This document shows positions 34,269 through 46,730 of a DNA stretch of 64,000 nucleotides, piece after piece. Location of the stretch: NCBI GenBank assembly GCA_039000515.1, contig JBCFYV010009882.1, positions 58,024,277 to 58,088,276 on the forward strand. The letters run 5' to 3'. The first letter of the stretch is position 1. Every line of letters begins with the position of its first letter. The position numbers were made by a program, and so were the translations under genes. The stretch comes from Timema cristinae. Its lineage: Eukaryota; Arthropoda; Insecta; Phasmatodea; Timematidae. Under the pieces are notes generated by a model that worked only from the letters and a program-made list of their open reading frames with translations, ran no database searches and had not been told where the DNA came from.

Positions 34269-34930
34269 TAATTCTGTATCTTGGTAGAAAAAGGTCGAGT
34301 GTCCAAAAACATTGAATTTGAGCTATGTCCACCAGTCATCCCTAAATTATGAATCCTATCATATAAAAATGGCCAAAGTCCTTCCCTTATTATATTCCAA
34401 GTTAGGCCTTTTCTCAAGAGGCCAACACGATATGTACTGTACATTAAAACAAAAAGGGCTAATGTGTGGACATTGGCCGAGTAACAACATTCTTAAGCTT
34501 CAATGTCCATTTTGTGTGTAACATTGGCTGTTCTTTAGCACTAAGTAATGCGCATGCGTCACAGCCCAATGCCACGTGATGGTTACTAGACAACCACAAT
34601 TTCAGTCATTAGTCAGCTATAGAATATTCTGAAAATGAAAAGTATGAGGTATTGGCTTCAATCACGTGTTTAAATCAACATACACTTCATTTAAATGGGC
34701 CTATGTCCTTTCACTTTAATTTTTCAAGGGGACCAATGACAAAAAAGTCGTAAAAACTGAAGTCTACTATTTTATTAATTACTACCAAGAATAATGAAAA
34801 AATTTAACCTTGGGAAAAAAATATTTTGCTGCTATATTCATGATTCAAAAGCTTTTAGAGACCTAATTTGGTTTTTCCCAGAAACATGTAGATATGACAT
34901 TGGCCCGTTTTCTACCAAAGTACAGAATTA
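34269..34930. mobile_element. 662-bp MITE with terminal inverted repeats and TA target duplication
   Basis: The left end TAATTCTGTATCTTGGTAGA and the reverse complement of the right end TAATTCTGTACTTTGGTAGA match at 18 of 20 positions. Similarity continues about 15 bp further into the element (left AAAAGGTCGAGTGTC, right AAAACGGGCCAATGTC). TA dinucleotides flank both ends (34267-34268 and 34931-34932), the signature of Tc1/mariner-like integration. Inside are repeated ACATTGG/CCAATGT words. Two opposing open frames (79 codons on minus, 69 on plus) overlap each other and resemble no transposase, so the element is non-autonomous. No second copy is in the window. Confidence 0.85.
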
Positions 34931-34932
34931 TA

Positions 34933-36860
34933 GTGTTAAGTAAAAATCATCCTCGTTACAGTTTGAATTTATAGTTAAATATGCAATTTAATGCTAAGTT
35001 ACTAGTTGACAATATGTTATTGAACATTTAAATGTATTTAGTGTACACATAATTAAGATACAAATTATAATATATCTTATATATTTAACTAAAACATTAG
35101 AGTGCTAACATTAAAAACATCATAGATAATTATTGCTTCACGGTTGGAATCTTTAAAAGCACCTGCGTTCAGACAAGTTAACGTGAATATGTACTTTAAA
35201 GGTTGATGAACCATCTATATGCTTAATCAACAAGTTGTATTTACGTCAGAGAAACGTGTTCTTCATTCGATACCATAATTAATAATTATACATCAAAACC
35301 TATTGGTACAAAAAATACCGTTTAGAATTTTAGATTTGAAAAATATAAGGCAATATGAAAAACTAATAGCAAAAATAATTAATGATTGTGCTTTACCTCT
35401 GATTACTGCTGTATCGTGTAGGTAAGATTTTTTATATTTTTAAAAGAGGCGTTTTTATTTTACCTTGATTGCTACAGCGGTATGAGTTTAATGAACTTTC
35501 GACTGCATTATTGTTGTTTATTTCCATTTTTATATCATTCTTCGTCAGGTCAATGTAGTTTACAGTTTCTTTAATGTCCAGTCAAGAGTGGTTAAAAAAA
35601 TGATTTTTTTTTTCTAATATAGTGCCCACAAAATTTGTTAATACAAATAAGCTACTATATTAGTTTTGTTGCCTAAATTTCGTAATACTCTACTCGTTTA
35701 TGTTTTTTTTCTACATTTAAGTAATCTTTAAGACATAACTATAATGTGATTGTGTTTCTTAATAGTGTGAAATGATTTACTGCTAGACTTTGTGTATTTT
35801 GTGATACTATGCAGGGCTCTGGTCTTTGAGGACCATTGTTTGTTTAATACACAGTAGATACGATGAGATTTATTGCTTTCCAGCATTATTTTCTCTCATC
35901 GGTCATCCTTAAGTTAAACCGATAATTGCCCTGTAAACAATTAATTAATATTATTATATTACAAAATAATATTTCAATCTTCATTGAATTAAAAATTTTG
36001 CAGTTATGCAAAATACTCTTGAGCATCAATACTAAATTTTAAATTATATACTATATCTTTAAAAAAAGATTTACATTGTATAGGTTATTTTGAAAGAGAT
36101 ATAAATGAATACATAAGACTGAAGTATATATTTTCACAATATTTAAAAAATTAAATTGATACCTCATATAATTACAGCATAGCTACATTATACTTATTCC
36201 TTTACATTATTGGTAGATTGTATAAAAAAAGATTCTATTAAAATTGCTTTCCTTTTTTAAAACTTAACAAATTTAAAGATATCTTTATAAGTCAGTATAA
36301 ATTAAAAATGGTTGTCATTAAATAAAGCATAGAATTAAATATTAAAAATCTATAGCATTGTAAACCAGAATAGTGATATTACCTCATCTAAACTTAATTA
36401 AATTAAATTAATTGAAGTGTACTTTCAAGCTAAATTATTATTAAATTACATTATATTAAACAAAAACTATGAAAGCAGATCACACTACTAGGAACTAGAA
36501 ATATGCAATATCACTATTATCCCAAACATTTAACGAGACTTTTAAATTCATAATACCGATTTTGTCAAAGATTTAATTCCTAATAGTGTGTTTGTATTCA
36601 AACAATAAGCAAAGGTTTCTTAATTTAATTTATTTGCAATGTCAACCCTCAGAATGTCTGAGATATTGCACGTATTTATAAAGTGATAGGAATAGAAATT
36701 GACCAAATATTTTGTATTTCATGTAAAAAATAAACAAATTGAGATTAAATATATTATAAATACCATACATCAAAATAAATTTATTAAATATGTATGTGCG
36801 CTTATTACTAGAGAAATAACATTCTCCGGTGACCGAATGATTTAAGACTTTCTTCCTCCA
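34933..36860. other. AT-rich intergenic DNA
   Basis: No gene and no named repeat seen. Confidence 0.5.
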
Positions 36861-36864
36861 AGGC

Positions 36865-37060
36865 GTCACTCACGTAATATACTCTACTGACTATGGCAGC
36901 GATATTTGGGCTCAAGTCTCAGCTGGGTCTATTGATGTTAGTATTTCAAAATCATTTTTCAATCTCTTTCAACGCCAATTCTAGTACGCTTAATTAAAAT
37001 TCAAACTCCATAGTTCATTAAATCATTACCGTAGTTATTTCTAATTTCTATAACTTCAAC
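36865..37060 (+). mobile_element. Possible degenerate SINE B
   Basis: CTCTACTGACTATGGCAGCG, then GGGCTCAAGTCTCAGCTGGG (B-box region) and CAAAATCATTTTTCAATCTC follow the SINE B order, then fade. Heavily mutated. Confidence 0.35.
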
Positions 37061-37439
37061 TGCTAGTAGGGTGCAATGCAATAAAAAATGAATATATAAA
37101 ACGATTTGTTGATTAGGATGAGAATATTTTAAATGATGTGGTATATTTCTGGGAATTGTTTTAGTTATTAAAAACTATCTATTACTGTAGGGTTTAGATA
37201 ATTTACGTTAAAGCTAGAAATATTGATGATTCTTCAAAAATCCGGTCTTAAACCGTGCAAACAACGATTATTATATATGAAAGTATTGTACTATTGAATA
37301 AAGTATTAATTTCTTTGCCGTATAGTTTGATGATCAAGGCTCTCTCTATATATATAGATAAAATAAAAAAATTAAATATAAATAGTTAGGTATGGCCGTT
37401 TGTTTTGTAATCAATTAAAAGTTAAATAATTTTTATCTT

Positions 37440-37750
37440 TAAATATAAATTACACATATGTCATTTTATGTTTATATATATATTTAATTATTTATATGTA
37501 TACATGCATATACATATATTTATATATATATTTATTTATATATATATACTTACATACATATATTTATACATACATATATTTAAACATATATAAATATATA
37601 AAAAATAAATATATTTATGCATATATAAATACATAATGTGTATATTCACGCATATATATATATATAAAAATATGAATTTATATATGTTATTATATATGAC
37701 TTATAATTATATATATGATGTATATTTATTTATATATGAAATGTATATAT
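37440..37750. repeat. TATA/TACATA-rich low-complexity tract
   Basis: About 300 bp of (TATA)n, TACATA and ATTTATATA words without a regular unit. Confidence 0.85.
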
Positions 37751-38460
37751 TTATGTAAGCTAATGATTTTCTCTAACAATTTTAAAGAAAACTATTAATA
37801 AAAATAGATCTATTCTTCAATTAAAGGGTAGTTTGAACCCCCTAGTATCAAAGTAAATAATTTTATGAACAAACAAAATATCGATAGTAATTGTCATATC
37901 AAAATGGCTGTAAGTATATTTTAAATATGCTGAAATTTCAAATTTTGATCATATCTTCAAAAAAATTTGCAATACGAAATTACTTCTGGTAAAATTGCTG
38001 TAGAATAATTCAAAGCTAAAATATTTTATTTATGATATATTTTTACAAACCAATAGTTTCTTAGCAATAAAAATTATTATTTTCATGGAGAATTTTGACA
38101 ATTGAAGTTGATTGGTTTTTTTTTGTTGGACGTAGATTTTTCTCTTTTCTTAATGTTTCTGTATATGTGTTCATTATTTAATTTATGCTCATTGGTGAAT
38201 ATATATATATGTGTGATATGTGTGTGTGGGTGTGTCCAAAATGGTTGATTTCCAAAACGTTAAGTTACCGGAACGCAATTGGGGAGTGTGTGGGCCCCCC
38301 CCTTCCCCACCCAGACATTTTTAAATGTAAGCTAAAATAAACGTGTTTTAGAAACCGTAAAAAATGTTTTAAAATGTATCGTCATATGATTCTGCCTTAA
38401 TGTTTTTCAATTAAATTTAATTCAAATGCTCACCAGATGTTTAATTTAATTTTTATATTT

Positions 38461-38848
38461 TGAAGTTATACTTCTTTAGGCGCGTTATGAAAAAATGATG
38501 AGAGTGAAATTTTAAGATGCGCGCGCATCACTGTAACACAAAAGTAACAGGTTGAAGTTAAACCGCTCATTAAGTCTCGAAAAAAAAAAGCTACCAACAA
38601 AATAGAAATAGAATCTCTGTTAGTCGCGCATGTTGGTACGCTCGTCGCCTCTGATCACTGTTTTCATATATATAATATTTATCCACATGTTTCTAGTTTC
38701 TACATTCACAACAAGTGTTTTAGTTTCATACAAGTGCGAATATTAGTGAAAAAAGTTGTGCTTATAGACATTTTCAAGTGCTACAATATAATTAAGGTTA
38801 ACTATCCGTATGTATTATTTATTGATATAAATTAAAATATTATTTTTT
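38461..38848 (+). mobile_element. Element E, copy 2, 5' portion
   Basis: Starts with the same TGAAGTTATACTTCTTTAGG end as copy 1 and follows it closely, with an internal deletion of about 80 bp after CAAGTGCGAA (near 38738). It breaks off at ATTAAAATATTATT, roughly 20 bp before the right-hand inverted terminus. 37760-38460 to its left is unassigned. Confidence 0.8.
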
Positions 38849-39411
38849 TGTATTTATTTATATTATTAGTTTAAAGTTTAAGTTCCATTAATAAAACAAT
38901 AATGTTTATAGAAACTTTAAAACTTATTTTAAAGTTATACTAACTGCCATATTTAGCGACGAGATGTCTTTGGACTTGGAGGAATACAAACCTCTTTGGA
39001 TCTAGACGAAGATTACACAGTTCGTAGTTTTGTTTTGTAATACTGCAAGAAATACCATTGCGTTGTTTGAATGTAAAAATCCAACAATAAAAGGTACGTA
39101 ATTGTTTTGTTACCACTGTCTAAATTTAAACAAATTTTGTGCTTGACATACGTTTTGTTATTTTAATTAATTCATTATTAATTGGAGTACAGTTATGTAA
39201 CGAGTTGTATTTTAAGCCAATACAATAATATGCCGCAATTTAGATTTATTGAAGTGACAATCATGATTTAATAGTTGCGCCTACTCTTGAGTGGTGGCAA
39301 ATAAAGGGCGCAACTTTGCTCTCAAATTGCGCCTGCTCCTTTTAGTGAATAGGGATTTGGAACATATTTCAAACTTGCGCTGGCGCAACTATTTGCTCCC
39401 TTTGGTGAATC
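38849..39411. other. Sequence separating two partial element E copies; orphan transposon terminus
   Basis: This ~560-bp stretch is not part of element E. Its last ~145 bp (39276-39419) hold GC-richer direct repeats: 'ttgcgcc', 'tagtgaatagggatttgg' and 'tggtgaatccagg'. On the minus strand it begins GGGCCTGGATTCACCAAAGG, which looks like the end of a DNA transposon. No matching inverted end was found to the left. Confidence 0.4.
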
Positions 39412-39419
39412 CAGGCCCA

Positions 39420-39676
39420 GTAGTGATTTAAATTGAATATTTTAATTAATATTATTTAATATTCGTAAATATTAGTGAAAAAAAATTGTGTTTATAGACT
39501 TTATCAAGTGCTCCAATATAATTGAGGTTAAATATCCGTATGTATTATTTATTGATATAAATTAAAATATTATTATTTAACATAATTAATACTAAATATT
39601 ATTAAATTATTTTTATTTTTTAATGATGCCAAAGAATTATAACTTCTCAAGCGAGTACATAAGTACACACACCCAT
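39420..39676 (+). mobile_element. Element E, copy 2 or 3, 3' portion
   Basis: Starts abruptly inside the element at AGTAGTGATTTAAATTGAAT and runs to the right end CCAAAGAATTATAACTTCTC and TACATAAGTACACACACCCA, followed by a T run. It overlaps in element coordinates with the piece ending at 38848, so the two are separate partial copies or a rearranged tandem pair. A ~40-bp insertion (AACATAATTAATACTAAATA) precedes the terminus. Confidence 0.75.
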
Positions 39677-39917
39677 TTTTTTTTTTTTACTACTAGTTTT
39701 ACTAAAGAAACGAGAATGATAGGAGCGATTAGATATTTAAAGTCATTGATTACAAAAACAAATGGTTTTAATTTTAGTGGATGTATTTTGAATCAAAAAT
39801 ACACAGACGTTATTATATACATGATTAGTAAAATGACTTTCCGTTTTAGATGCAACTCCACAGACGTTCCATATTTTCATCATGTTTAATGCCTCTAGAC
39901 CTTTCCTTAATCTGAGT

Positions 39918-40745
39918 GTTTATGGCAGAATTCTGTCCTGAAACAAGCCACGAGTCAAAATACTTGGAGGGATTAAATAAACGAGGAGGGGACCAATTAT
40001 TCTTATAGATAAAATACCAGAGACGGTTGTTGTCTTAAAAGATGTTCTTAGTGATTTCATAGTTAATTTCCACTGGAAGAAACCCCTCTCGTATTCACTG
40101 GAAGATAATATAGCAACTGACTTGATTATATTCTTCAATACAACAAGACTGTCCGGAAATGTCTTACTATATACATATTCCTAGAAACTCCCAATTAATG
40201 GTCTTTCATTGAGATTGAACTTGGCAGCGAACTTCTTCATTTTATTTTCCCCATAAATTATTTGCCAATTTTTGGGCCAGTTTTTCATGTATATTACGCT
40301 TATCAATTTAACAATCTCCAAATCTTGTTCACTCATCAGTTTCTTCTCAATTGACTGTTCCAATGCTTCGCAGAACTTCTCAGGATCTAAAGGATCATTA
40401 CTCTTGCGTCCTTCCCTTTTATGAAGAGGAACTCCCACAAAATTAAAATTTGTACTGCTTCTAGGGCCGTAGTAGCATAAGTACCTGATACTGATTCTCT
40501 ACTTTCAAATATAGACACTGTTAATTTCAATTTTTCGTTTGCAAATTCTAGGACAAAATTTCTATGCTGCAAAGCCTCTCTCAACTCAGTTCCTGTAACT
40601 TATCACACATCAAGCTAAGATCTAAAATGAAGTTTGCATCGGTAGTGTTATTCAGTGATACACCTTTTGATGAGAGAAAACAAGACTGCGTGTTAGGGAA
40701 CGTATCTATCATTGTTGGGCATATAAACTATTTTTCACATAAGTA
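39918..40745 (-). mobile_element. hAT-family transposase C-terminal relic (KIAA1586-like type)
   Basis: Minus strand, from the right: LMCDKLQELS, ELREALQHRNFVLEFANEKL, FESRESVSGTYATTALEAVQ, then after a frameshift VPLHKREGRKSNDPLDPEKF, CEALEQSIEKKLMSEQD, MKNWPKNWQIIYGENKMKKF and FNLNERPLIGSF. An in-frame TAG at 40181-40183 follows, then EYVYSKTFPDS, VAILSSSEYERGFFQWKLTM, KTTTVSGILSIRIIGPLLVY. This is the order of hAT-derived proteins of the E3 SUMO-protein ligase KIAA1586-like group, ending in the hAT dimerisation region whose usual core is SSSECERGF (Y replaces C here). Two frameshifts and one stop. The N-terminal half and terminal repeats are missing. Related proteins include domesticated genes, but this copy is broken. 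Confidence 0.82.
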
Positions 40746-40759
40746 ACTAATTTTTAAAT

Positions 40760-42050
40760 AAAACACCACGCTTATGTAATTAGTTGATTTGCTAATCACG
40801 TTTTTCTAAAGAGATATTTTCTGAATTTCATGTTTGCCTTAACAGAGGTACCGGAATAGCGTTCCGCCGCGTTCAGTAAGAAGTTTAACACTATATCTAT
40901 GTATGTTTCCAAAACACCGGGGCAATATTAATATTTAGATTAAAAATATAAAAAATGGCAAATAATACCATGCCAATGTGAATCGTCAAAAATAGCCATT
41001 TACCACTTACTTCTTATGCGTCAATAATATGCCCACTATTAATATTTCCGCGAGATACTGCACTTTAAAACGCTTGAAGCCCGGCCGCCATAGAGGCTTC
41101 CCCCACCACGTCAGCACTTCTCCGCTCGCACGCCCGAGCGCTCGAAGCATAAACACACCGGTTTTAAGACCCATTTTTTAGTTATTAAATCGGACCCTGC
41201 TTACATTTTATTATATGAGGGTTATAGATAAACTCTTCGCAAACAAATAACGCTTTGAAAAATCACTCTATGACCATTATTGGCCGCTTCCAAAGATTTT
41301 TCGGGAACACCGGTTTTTACATACTCGTGATTTCCGCAAAAAATTATGATTATTTTTAAACAAAATATTTAATGTAGGTAGGCACCAACAAGAGCTACAA
41401 ATTAAGTACAGAAACAATTTCCTGCGACAATTACAACTCCAGTTATTAAATGTCAAATTGGCAATTTTTCATGATTTTGATCTTATATTGACAAAATTTG
41501 TGAACTGATTTAAATCGACCAGTGCTAATTTTCATTGTCTTTTTAAGAGCTCTCAAGGGCTATTTTTTGATTTCCGGCAAAAAAAAATTCACAACTTAAT
41601 AATGAAAATACCAATTTTAGGCACATTTATAAATTTTTTAGCGTAAAAGCTACAAGCCGATTTAGTCCAAAGTATATAAATTCAATTTCTACGATTTTTC
41701 TCCTAATTATCACGTTGAGAAAGTGGATGATTAATTTATTTTATAGAAAAAACTATCTTACCTGGACTATTATAAAATAGAGGATAGTGTGTTAATAAAC
41801 TATGTTTTTTTTCTTTTACACTTAGTACAAATCTTAGGGATTAAATTGGGTGTTTTTTATTTGTGATGCTTGAAAGGTATCCAAGATTGTCCACTATCTG
41901 TGTTTGGTGTTTAATATTGTAGAGATTTGTTTTATTTAGTAATGTATAGTCTAGAAGAAATTTCAAACATTAATAAAAAATGCTTACGACAAATAACTAA
42001 ACCAGAGCATCTATGGGCACTTGCAACTAGTTTATATTATTGTTATTAAT
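40760..42050. other. Intergenic DNA with CpG-rich patch at 41047-41165
   Basis: No gene seen. 40843-40866 starts CAGAGGTACCGGAATAGCG and includes the inverted repeat CGGAA/TTCCG; CAGAGG is a start seen in some hAT termini, but no partner end was found. 41047-41165 is the most CpG-rich patch of the window. Farther right, GATTTCCGCAAAAAATTATG (near 41329) and GATTTCCGGCAAAAAAAAAT (near 41569) are imperfect direct repeats. Confidence 0.4.
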
Positions 42051-42054
42051 TATA

Positions 42055-42245
42055 TAAATATATGTATATATTTATATAATTATACATATATTTTTTTTCC
42101 ATATTAGCGTATGATTATGTATATATAATGCATATACTTAAATATATGTATATATATATATTTATTTATACATATACTTTTGTATAGATATAAGTATATA
42201 TATATATATATATATATGTATAATTATATATGTATATATATTTTT
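42055..42245. repeat. TATA/TGTATA low-complexity tract
   Basis: (TA)n and TATGTATATA words over about 190 bp. Confidence 0.85.
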
Positions 42246-42506
42246 TGCATAGACCTACTAACATACACCAACGTATACATATAATATTAATTATATTTAG
42301 TGTATGACAAGAGAATGAAATACTTCTATTCACATGTAATAATACAAGCAGAAGAGCTGTATCACCTAACAGTTTTACGATATTCAATGATATACATAAT
42401 ATACAAGGTTACTATGAAATAGGCAATTACTATGCGAATAGTCTTGCCAGATAACAAGAAATGCTGAAAAGGCCCAACCAAAAGCCAGTGAATACATCCA
42501 ATAATT

Positions 42507-42509
<3 letters not shown>

Positions 42510-42539
<30 letters not shown>

Positions 42540-42795
42540 GCGCCGCGTCTTACTACCCGTTCGGGTTATACGCATGTGTAATGGTAGGGTGATTGTGAGA
42601 TGAAATGGAGGACCTACAGTTTAACGGGGAATCCGAACCACGGTGGAGGTCTGTTATTCCCCACGTTCACAAGATGTATTGTCAGAGGTGAAGGAAGGGT
42701 TTGGTAATCAGATAAATTTGTGCCGGGACCGAGGATAGAACCCCGGACCCCAGCACAGAAATCCGACACCTTACCCCTAGACCGCCAGGTCACCC
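42510..42795 (-). mobile_element. SINE A, full length, 12-bp target-site duplication
   Basis: An (ATT)n tail lies at the left (42510-42538), then the shared 3' domain, the body with a ~10-bp deletion relative to the 33.8-kb copy, and the tRNA-like head ending in ...CCTAGACCGCCAGGTCACC at the right. CCAATAATTGTA occurs at 42498-42509 and again at 42794-42805, an exact target-site duplication (its first bases may overlap the element end). The high similarity to the 33.8-kb copy suggests recent mobility. Confidence 0.93.
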
Positions 42796-42805
42796 AATAA
42801 TTGTA

Positions 42806-43555
42806 CTAAACATCGATAAATATTTAATCTACAAACTACTTAAAACAAAATTCATGGGTCACATAAAACAATATCTTACTTTTAATAATTTGTTAACCCT
42901 AAAATATTAAAGTTTCGTTGGTTTTAAAAGACAATTAATATATGATACAACTTTATTATGTTTGTATGGACTGTATAATGTTTAAATATAATGTCAAATT
43001 TAGTTTGGCTTTTAGTATCCTTTTGTATGGTGCTTTGTGCGAACAATTTGATTTACAATGTTGGTAGGCTCAAATTTACTACCCCTGTCAAACCAAGGTG
43101 ACAGCACCGGTTAAAAATTGGTTGCCATCCGACACATTGTAACGCATCTCATCATACACTTCTACAAAGGGAGAAATGTTTTAGTTCCTAACTTTACCAC
43201 GACGCTAGGGTCTAATATACCTGCTTCATATAACTTACGCTGAATGTTGAAGTTATTGGAAAATATAGAGCGAAGGGATGGCATTGTATTTTAGTCAAAT
43301 AATTCATACTGTGTTGATGTTGTTAAATAAAATGCTCATTTAAGCTAATTAAAAACAGCTGGAATATAAACATAGAGTGAGAGCTAGGATTGTTACACAC
43401 AATGTAATCAAATATTACTAGATTATTATAATGATTAAAGTAAATGTATTTTATTAAAATTATAGGTTAAAATTAACACATTGAGTGAGATTAAACAGCT
43501 AGAAGAAATAATTAAATAATATATACATATATTTAATAATGTTCAGAAGTTATCA
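42806..43555. other. AT-rich intergenic DNA
   Basis: No gene seen; 43080-43240 is slightly GC-richer without recognisable features. Confidence 0.5.
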
Positions 43556-43561
43556 TATATT

Positions 43562-43795
43562 TGGAGGCAGCGTCTGTGGTCGAATAGTATAAGGCATCAC
43601 CCTTGCAATAGATTTGACTGCCGATGACAGGGAGATCAGTTTTAAAATTACGTTCGGGTGTACTAAGGGTGTTTTTTAGTCTAAGTTCACGCAACTGCAG
43701 GTACACACTTTCTAAGCTCAAATTTACTAATACCAACTCTTTAGCGTAATTAATTCATAAGCTTATAACCTGAATACGTTGTAACACTAAACAAA
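43562..43795 (+). mobile_element. SINE B, degenerate, full length
   Basis: All parts are in order: head GGCAGCGTCTGTGGTCGAAT, GACTGCCGATGACAGGGAGA, body GGGTGTACTAAGGGTGTTTT, then TTTAGCGTAATTAATTCATA, ATAACCTGAATACGTTGTAA. The B box is lost. The 67-codon minus-strand frame across it is the antisense reading of the SINE. Confidence 0.7.
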
Positions 43796-43799
43796 AAAT

Positions 43800-46145
43800 T
43801 ATAGTCAAATCATACACTCATATAAATTTTAGTATAAACAATTAATTTATTTATATTTTACCATCTGTAGGATCAAAAACAACGTCTATAAAGGATAAAT
43901 GTGATGAAAAGGTATTCTTTCACTTTAATATATGTTAAAATAATTAACGAGCATTGACAAACAAAGAGGTCTAAGTCAGCGTCCGACATAGGGTTACAGT
44001 GATCCTAAAAGCACTCATACTATTTTTATTCGTATAATAGTTGTTATTGAGTTTCTATGGAATATTAAGCAACTTATGTCACACAGTGAAGACTATTCCA
44101 TGCATGCATGCTATTTTTGTTATGAGAGAGTTGTAATTTGCTATTGGTGGGTTCAAGGCTATGAAGCATTGTCAGAAATACGAGATGAGGGATAAATTCG
44201 GAATAAACAAAATAAGATCACAAATGGTTTCCCTTCGTAAAATATTGGATCTGAAGAATGATTACTAATTTCATATAAAATATGGATACGTAGGATTGAG
44301 AGCTCTTGTGTATTTGTATAAGCAGACACACAGTTTGTTTCTTGCTGCTGGTAATAGGTAAAACCAAAGGTATCCATATAAATTGGTTCTATAACTATAG
44401 ATGAAGACTATTAAAAGATAATAAAGTTATTACAAATATTGATAACGAGATATGAATAAAGTTTTACTTCGCTCTTTTGAATAAAAGAAATATCGGAAGA
44501 GCAAGGAAGTAATAATTATAAGATTAACAAAAAAAAAAAATTAATCAGCTTCGTGCATTAAAGATATTTTGCAACAGGGTTTAAAATCTGAATCAATATA
44601 AATAGATTTATTACCAGGTATAATATAGCAAAGAAATACTGTAATCTACTTCCAAAATGTCTTAAACACAATGCATTGCTATGAAAGTATTATTCTAAAG
44701 GTATACAAGCAATTGTTGATAAGGTAAGCCACACAAATACCACTGCCGATTCTAATGATTGAAAGAAGTCAACGGCAGCTATGAAAGAATAATATTGATA
44801 AGGGGTGGATTAAAGATACAAGACGTCCTGCAGTGGTAACATGGTGGCCCAGAGCGTTGGCTCTCCCTCCTCACTTACCTTGAAAGCAGCAGGGGCGTTA
44901 AATACTACATTGATCAACCGGTTAAGTTACTTTATTTTTAAATGGAAAAAAGAAACTTTAAATGAAAATGTATTGATACCTTTTTAGGCTATATTAATTG
45001 TAGGTAAAATTTTTCGTGAGATTAAATTATACAAATTTCATAAATATGGCATGTATTCTAAATTTTAAAAGCAAGTAGAATTCATAAGTGCCCTAGCTCA
45101 TGTAAATACCGGTAAACACAGATTTAAAATAATATATTGTATCATTATACTAAGAATGCTTAGTTGATACTTTAGAAAAATTTTGCTATCTTTTTTAGAT
45201 AGAAAATATACTTATATTTATATCAATGTCAGTAGTATATATAAAAAATCAATATTATCTTTAAAAATATGAAAATATATGAATTATAGCTTCCAAGTTA
45301 TTTGTAGTTTACCGAGCAAAATTTTAATGACTTTGTTTGAAGTGGGTATTTTTGATTCATTATTCTTAAGCCTTAGTGTTTATTACGTATAGCAAAATAA
45401 ATGTATACCTACACTACCAGAGGCAAATATTAAATATATCTAGTATTTATTTATAAGTAAATACAATATAATGTATCTAGACAATTCAATTGAAATCAAT
45501 TGGGATCTAGTGCTGGTCCCCATTTTTTTGGTGGATCTACTGACCAGTCTCCTAACTTTTCCAGCTTATTCACTTTTACTAAAATCGCTCACTATTTTGT
45601 GTTCCTCATTAGTTAAGTGGTCAGAATTGTTTTATTATTATATATAATACATTGAATTTAACATTTAAATATATTACTAATAGATCTGTATATTTTTTTA
45701 TTTTCTTAGTTTATAACTTAATTTAAACTATGTTAGACTAACTAATTTAAATTATTGAAATATTTTGTTTTCCTTAAAACGGACATTCCCATAATTAAAA
45801 TAATTTGCAATCTGTGTGTTGATATTAAATAATATCCACTTTAATTACATTACTGGCTAGTGTACTTTTCAGCAAAGCAGCCCTACCAGGTCACGTATGG
45901 CTGTGGTATCTGATAGCGATACTATTTATCACTCTTATGTAGCAAACGATTTCCCACACGACCATCATAGACTCAGCCTTTGACTATGAGGGAAGAATGA
46001 CCCTGAGCACTTATTTATAAATAAATATATTGTAATGTGTTGTTAAATAAGTATTCTAAACATATCTTAGATGTTTTAAAATAAGCTATTTGTAAACTAT
46101 ACTAAAATAATTTGTAATGTGTAAAAATAAAAATATATTATTATT
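43800..46145. other. AT-rich intergenic DNA
   Basis: No gene seen. A near-palindrome CAATTGAAATCAATTG lies near 45487. Confidence 0.5.
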
Positions 46146-46149
46146 TATC

Positions 46150-46670
46150 ATGAAAAAATATTTACAGATACCCATTTTGAGCTCAAGCTCTTACGTCAAT
46201 ACTAAAAGTTTCATATTTTTTATAATTGGTCTGAAGTAAACTACGATTATATTAATTTATCTAAGAAAAATAAATCAGATAAATGGATCAATATATCAAA
46301 TTATAAAGTAAAATTTATTAACAGGAACCGATCTCAAAATATATCGACAGAACCATTTCTTTAAATATTTAAATTATTAAGTAATTAGTAAACATCCTTA
46401 TGAATCTATCCCCCCTAAAACTAGCATACAGTTTTATTTGTCATCTCAAACCTCCCAAGAAATACAGTTTAGTTGAGCTTGTTAAATCAATTTCAAAATA
46501 TTTCTAAATCTTGAAAATAACTCATAAATGTTCTACCCTCTAACGAATTTTTACCATAAAAACTGGGAATTATATAAAATCATAAGTAAACTAACCTAAT
46601 TTGAGAGTTATGGTCAAAGTAAAAAAAATTCTTGAAATCTAAATATTAAATTTGATTAAATTTCATACAT
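46150..46670. repeat. ~130-bp tandem array, third locus
   Basis: Diverged units with the landmarks of the other two arrays: TTTATTTGTCATCTCAAACC, CCTCCCAAGAAATAC, AAATATTTCTAAATCTTGAA and TCTAACGAATTTTTACC. It borders element E on its right. Confidence 0.6.
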
Positions 46671-46730
46671 CCTTTTTGGATACGTTATTAGGGACAAACA
46701 CACAGACATGAGAACAGACAGAATATAAAA

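Noticed and set aside
37440..37750. Possible TATA-box promoter or replication origin
   Set aside because: The tract is a long, low-complexity AT microsatellite with no initiator, downstream gene or other support.
39623..39889. Open frame starting MMPKNYNFSS, also present as a variant at 46.7 kb
   Set aside because: It starts at the right end of element E, reads through a T run into flanking DNA and has a different continuation in each copy.
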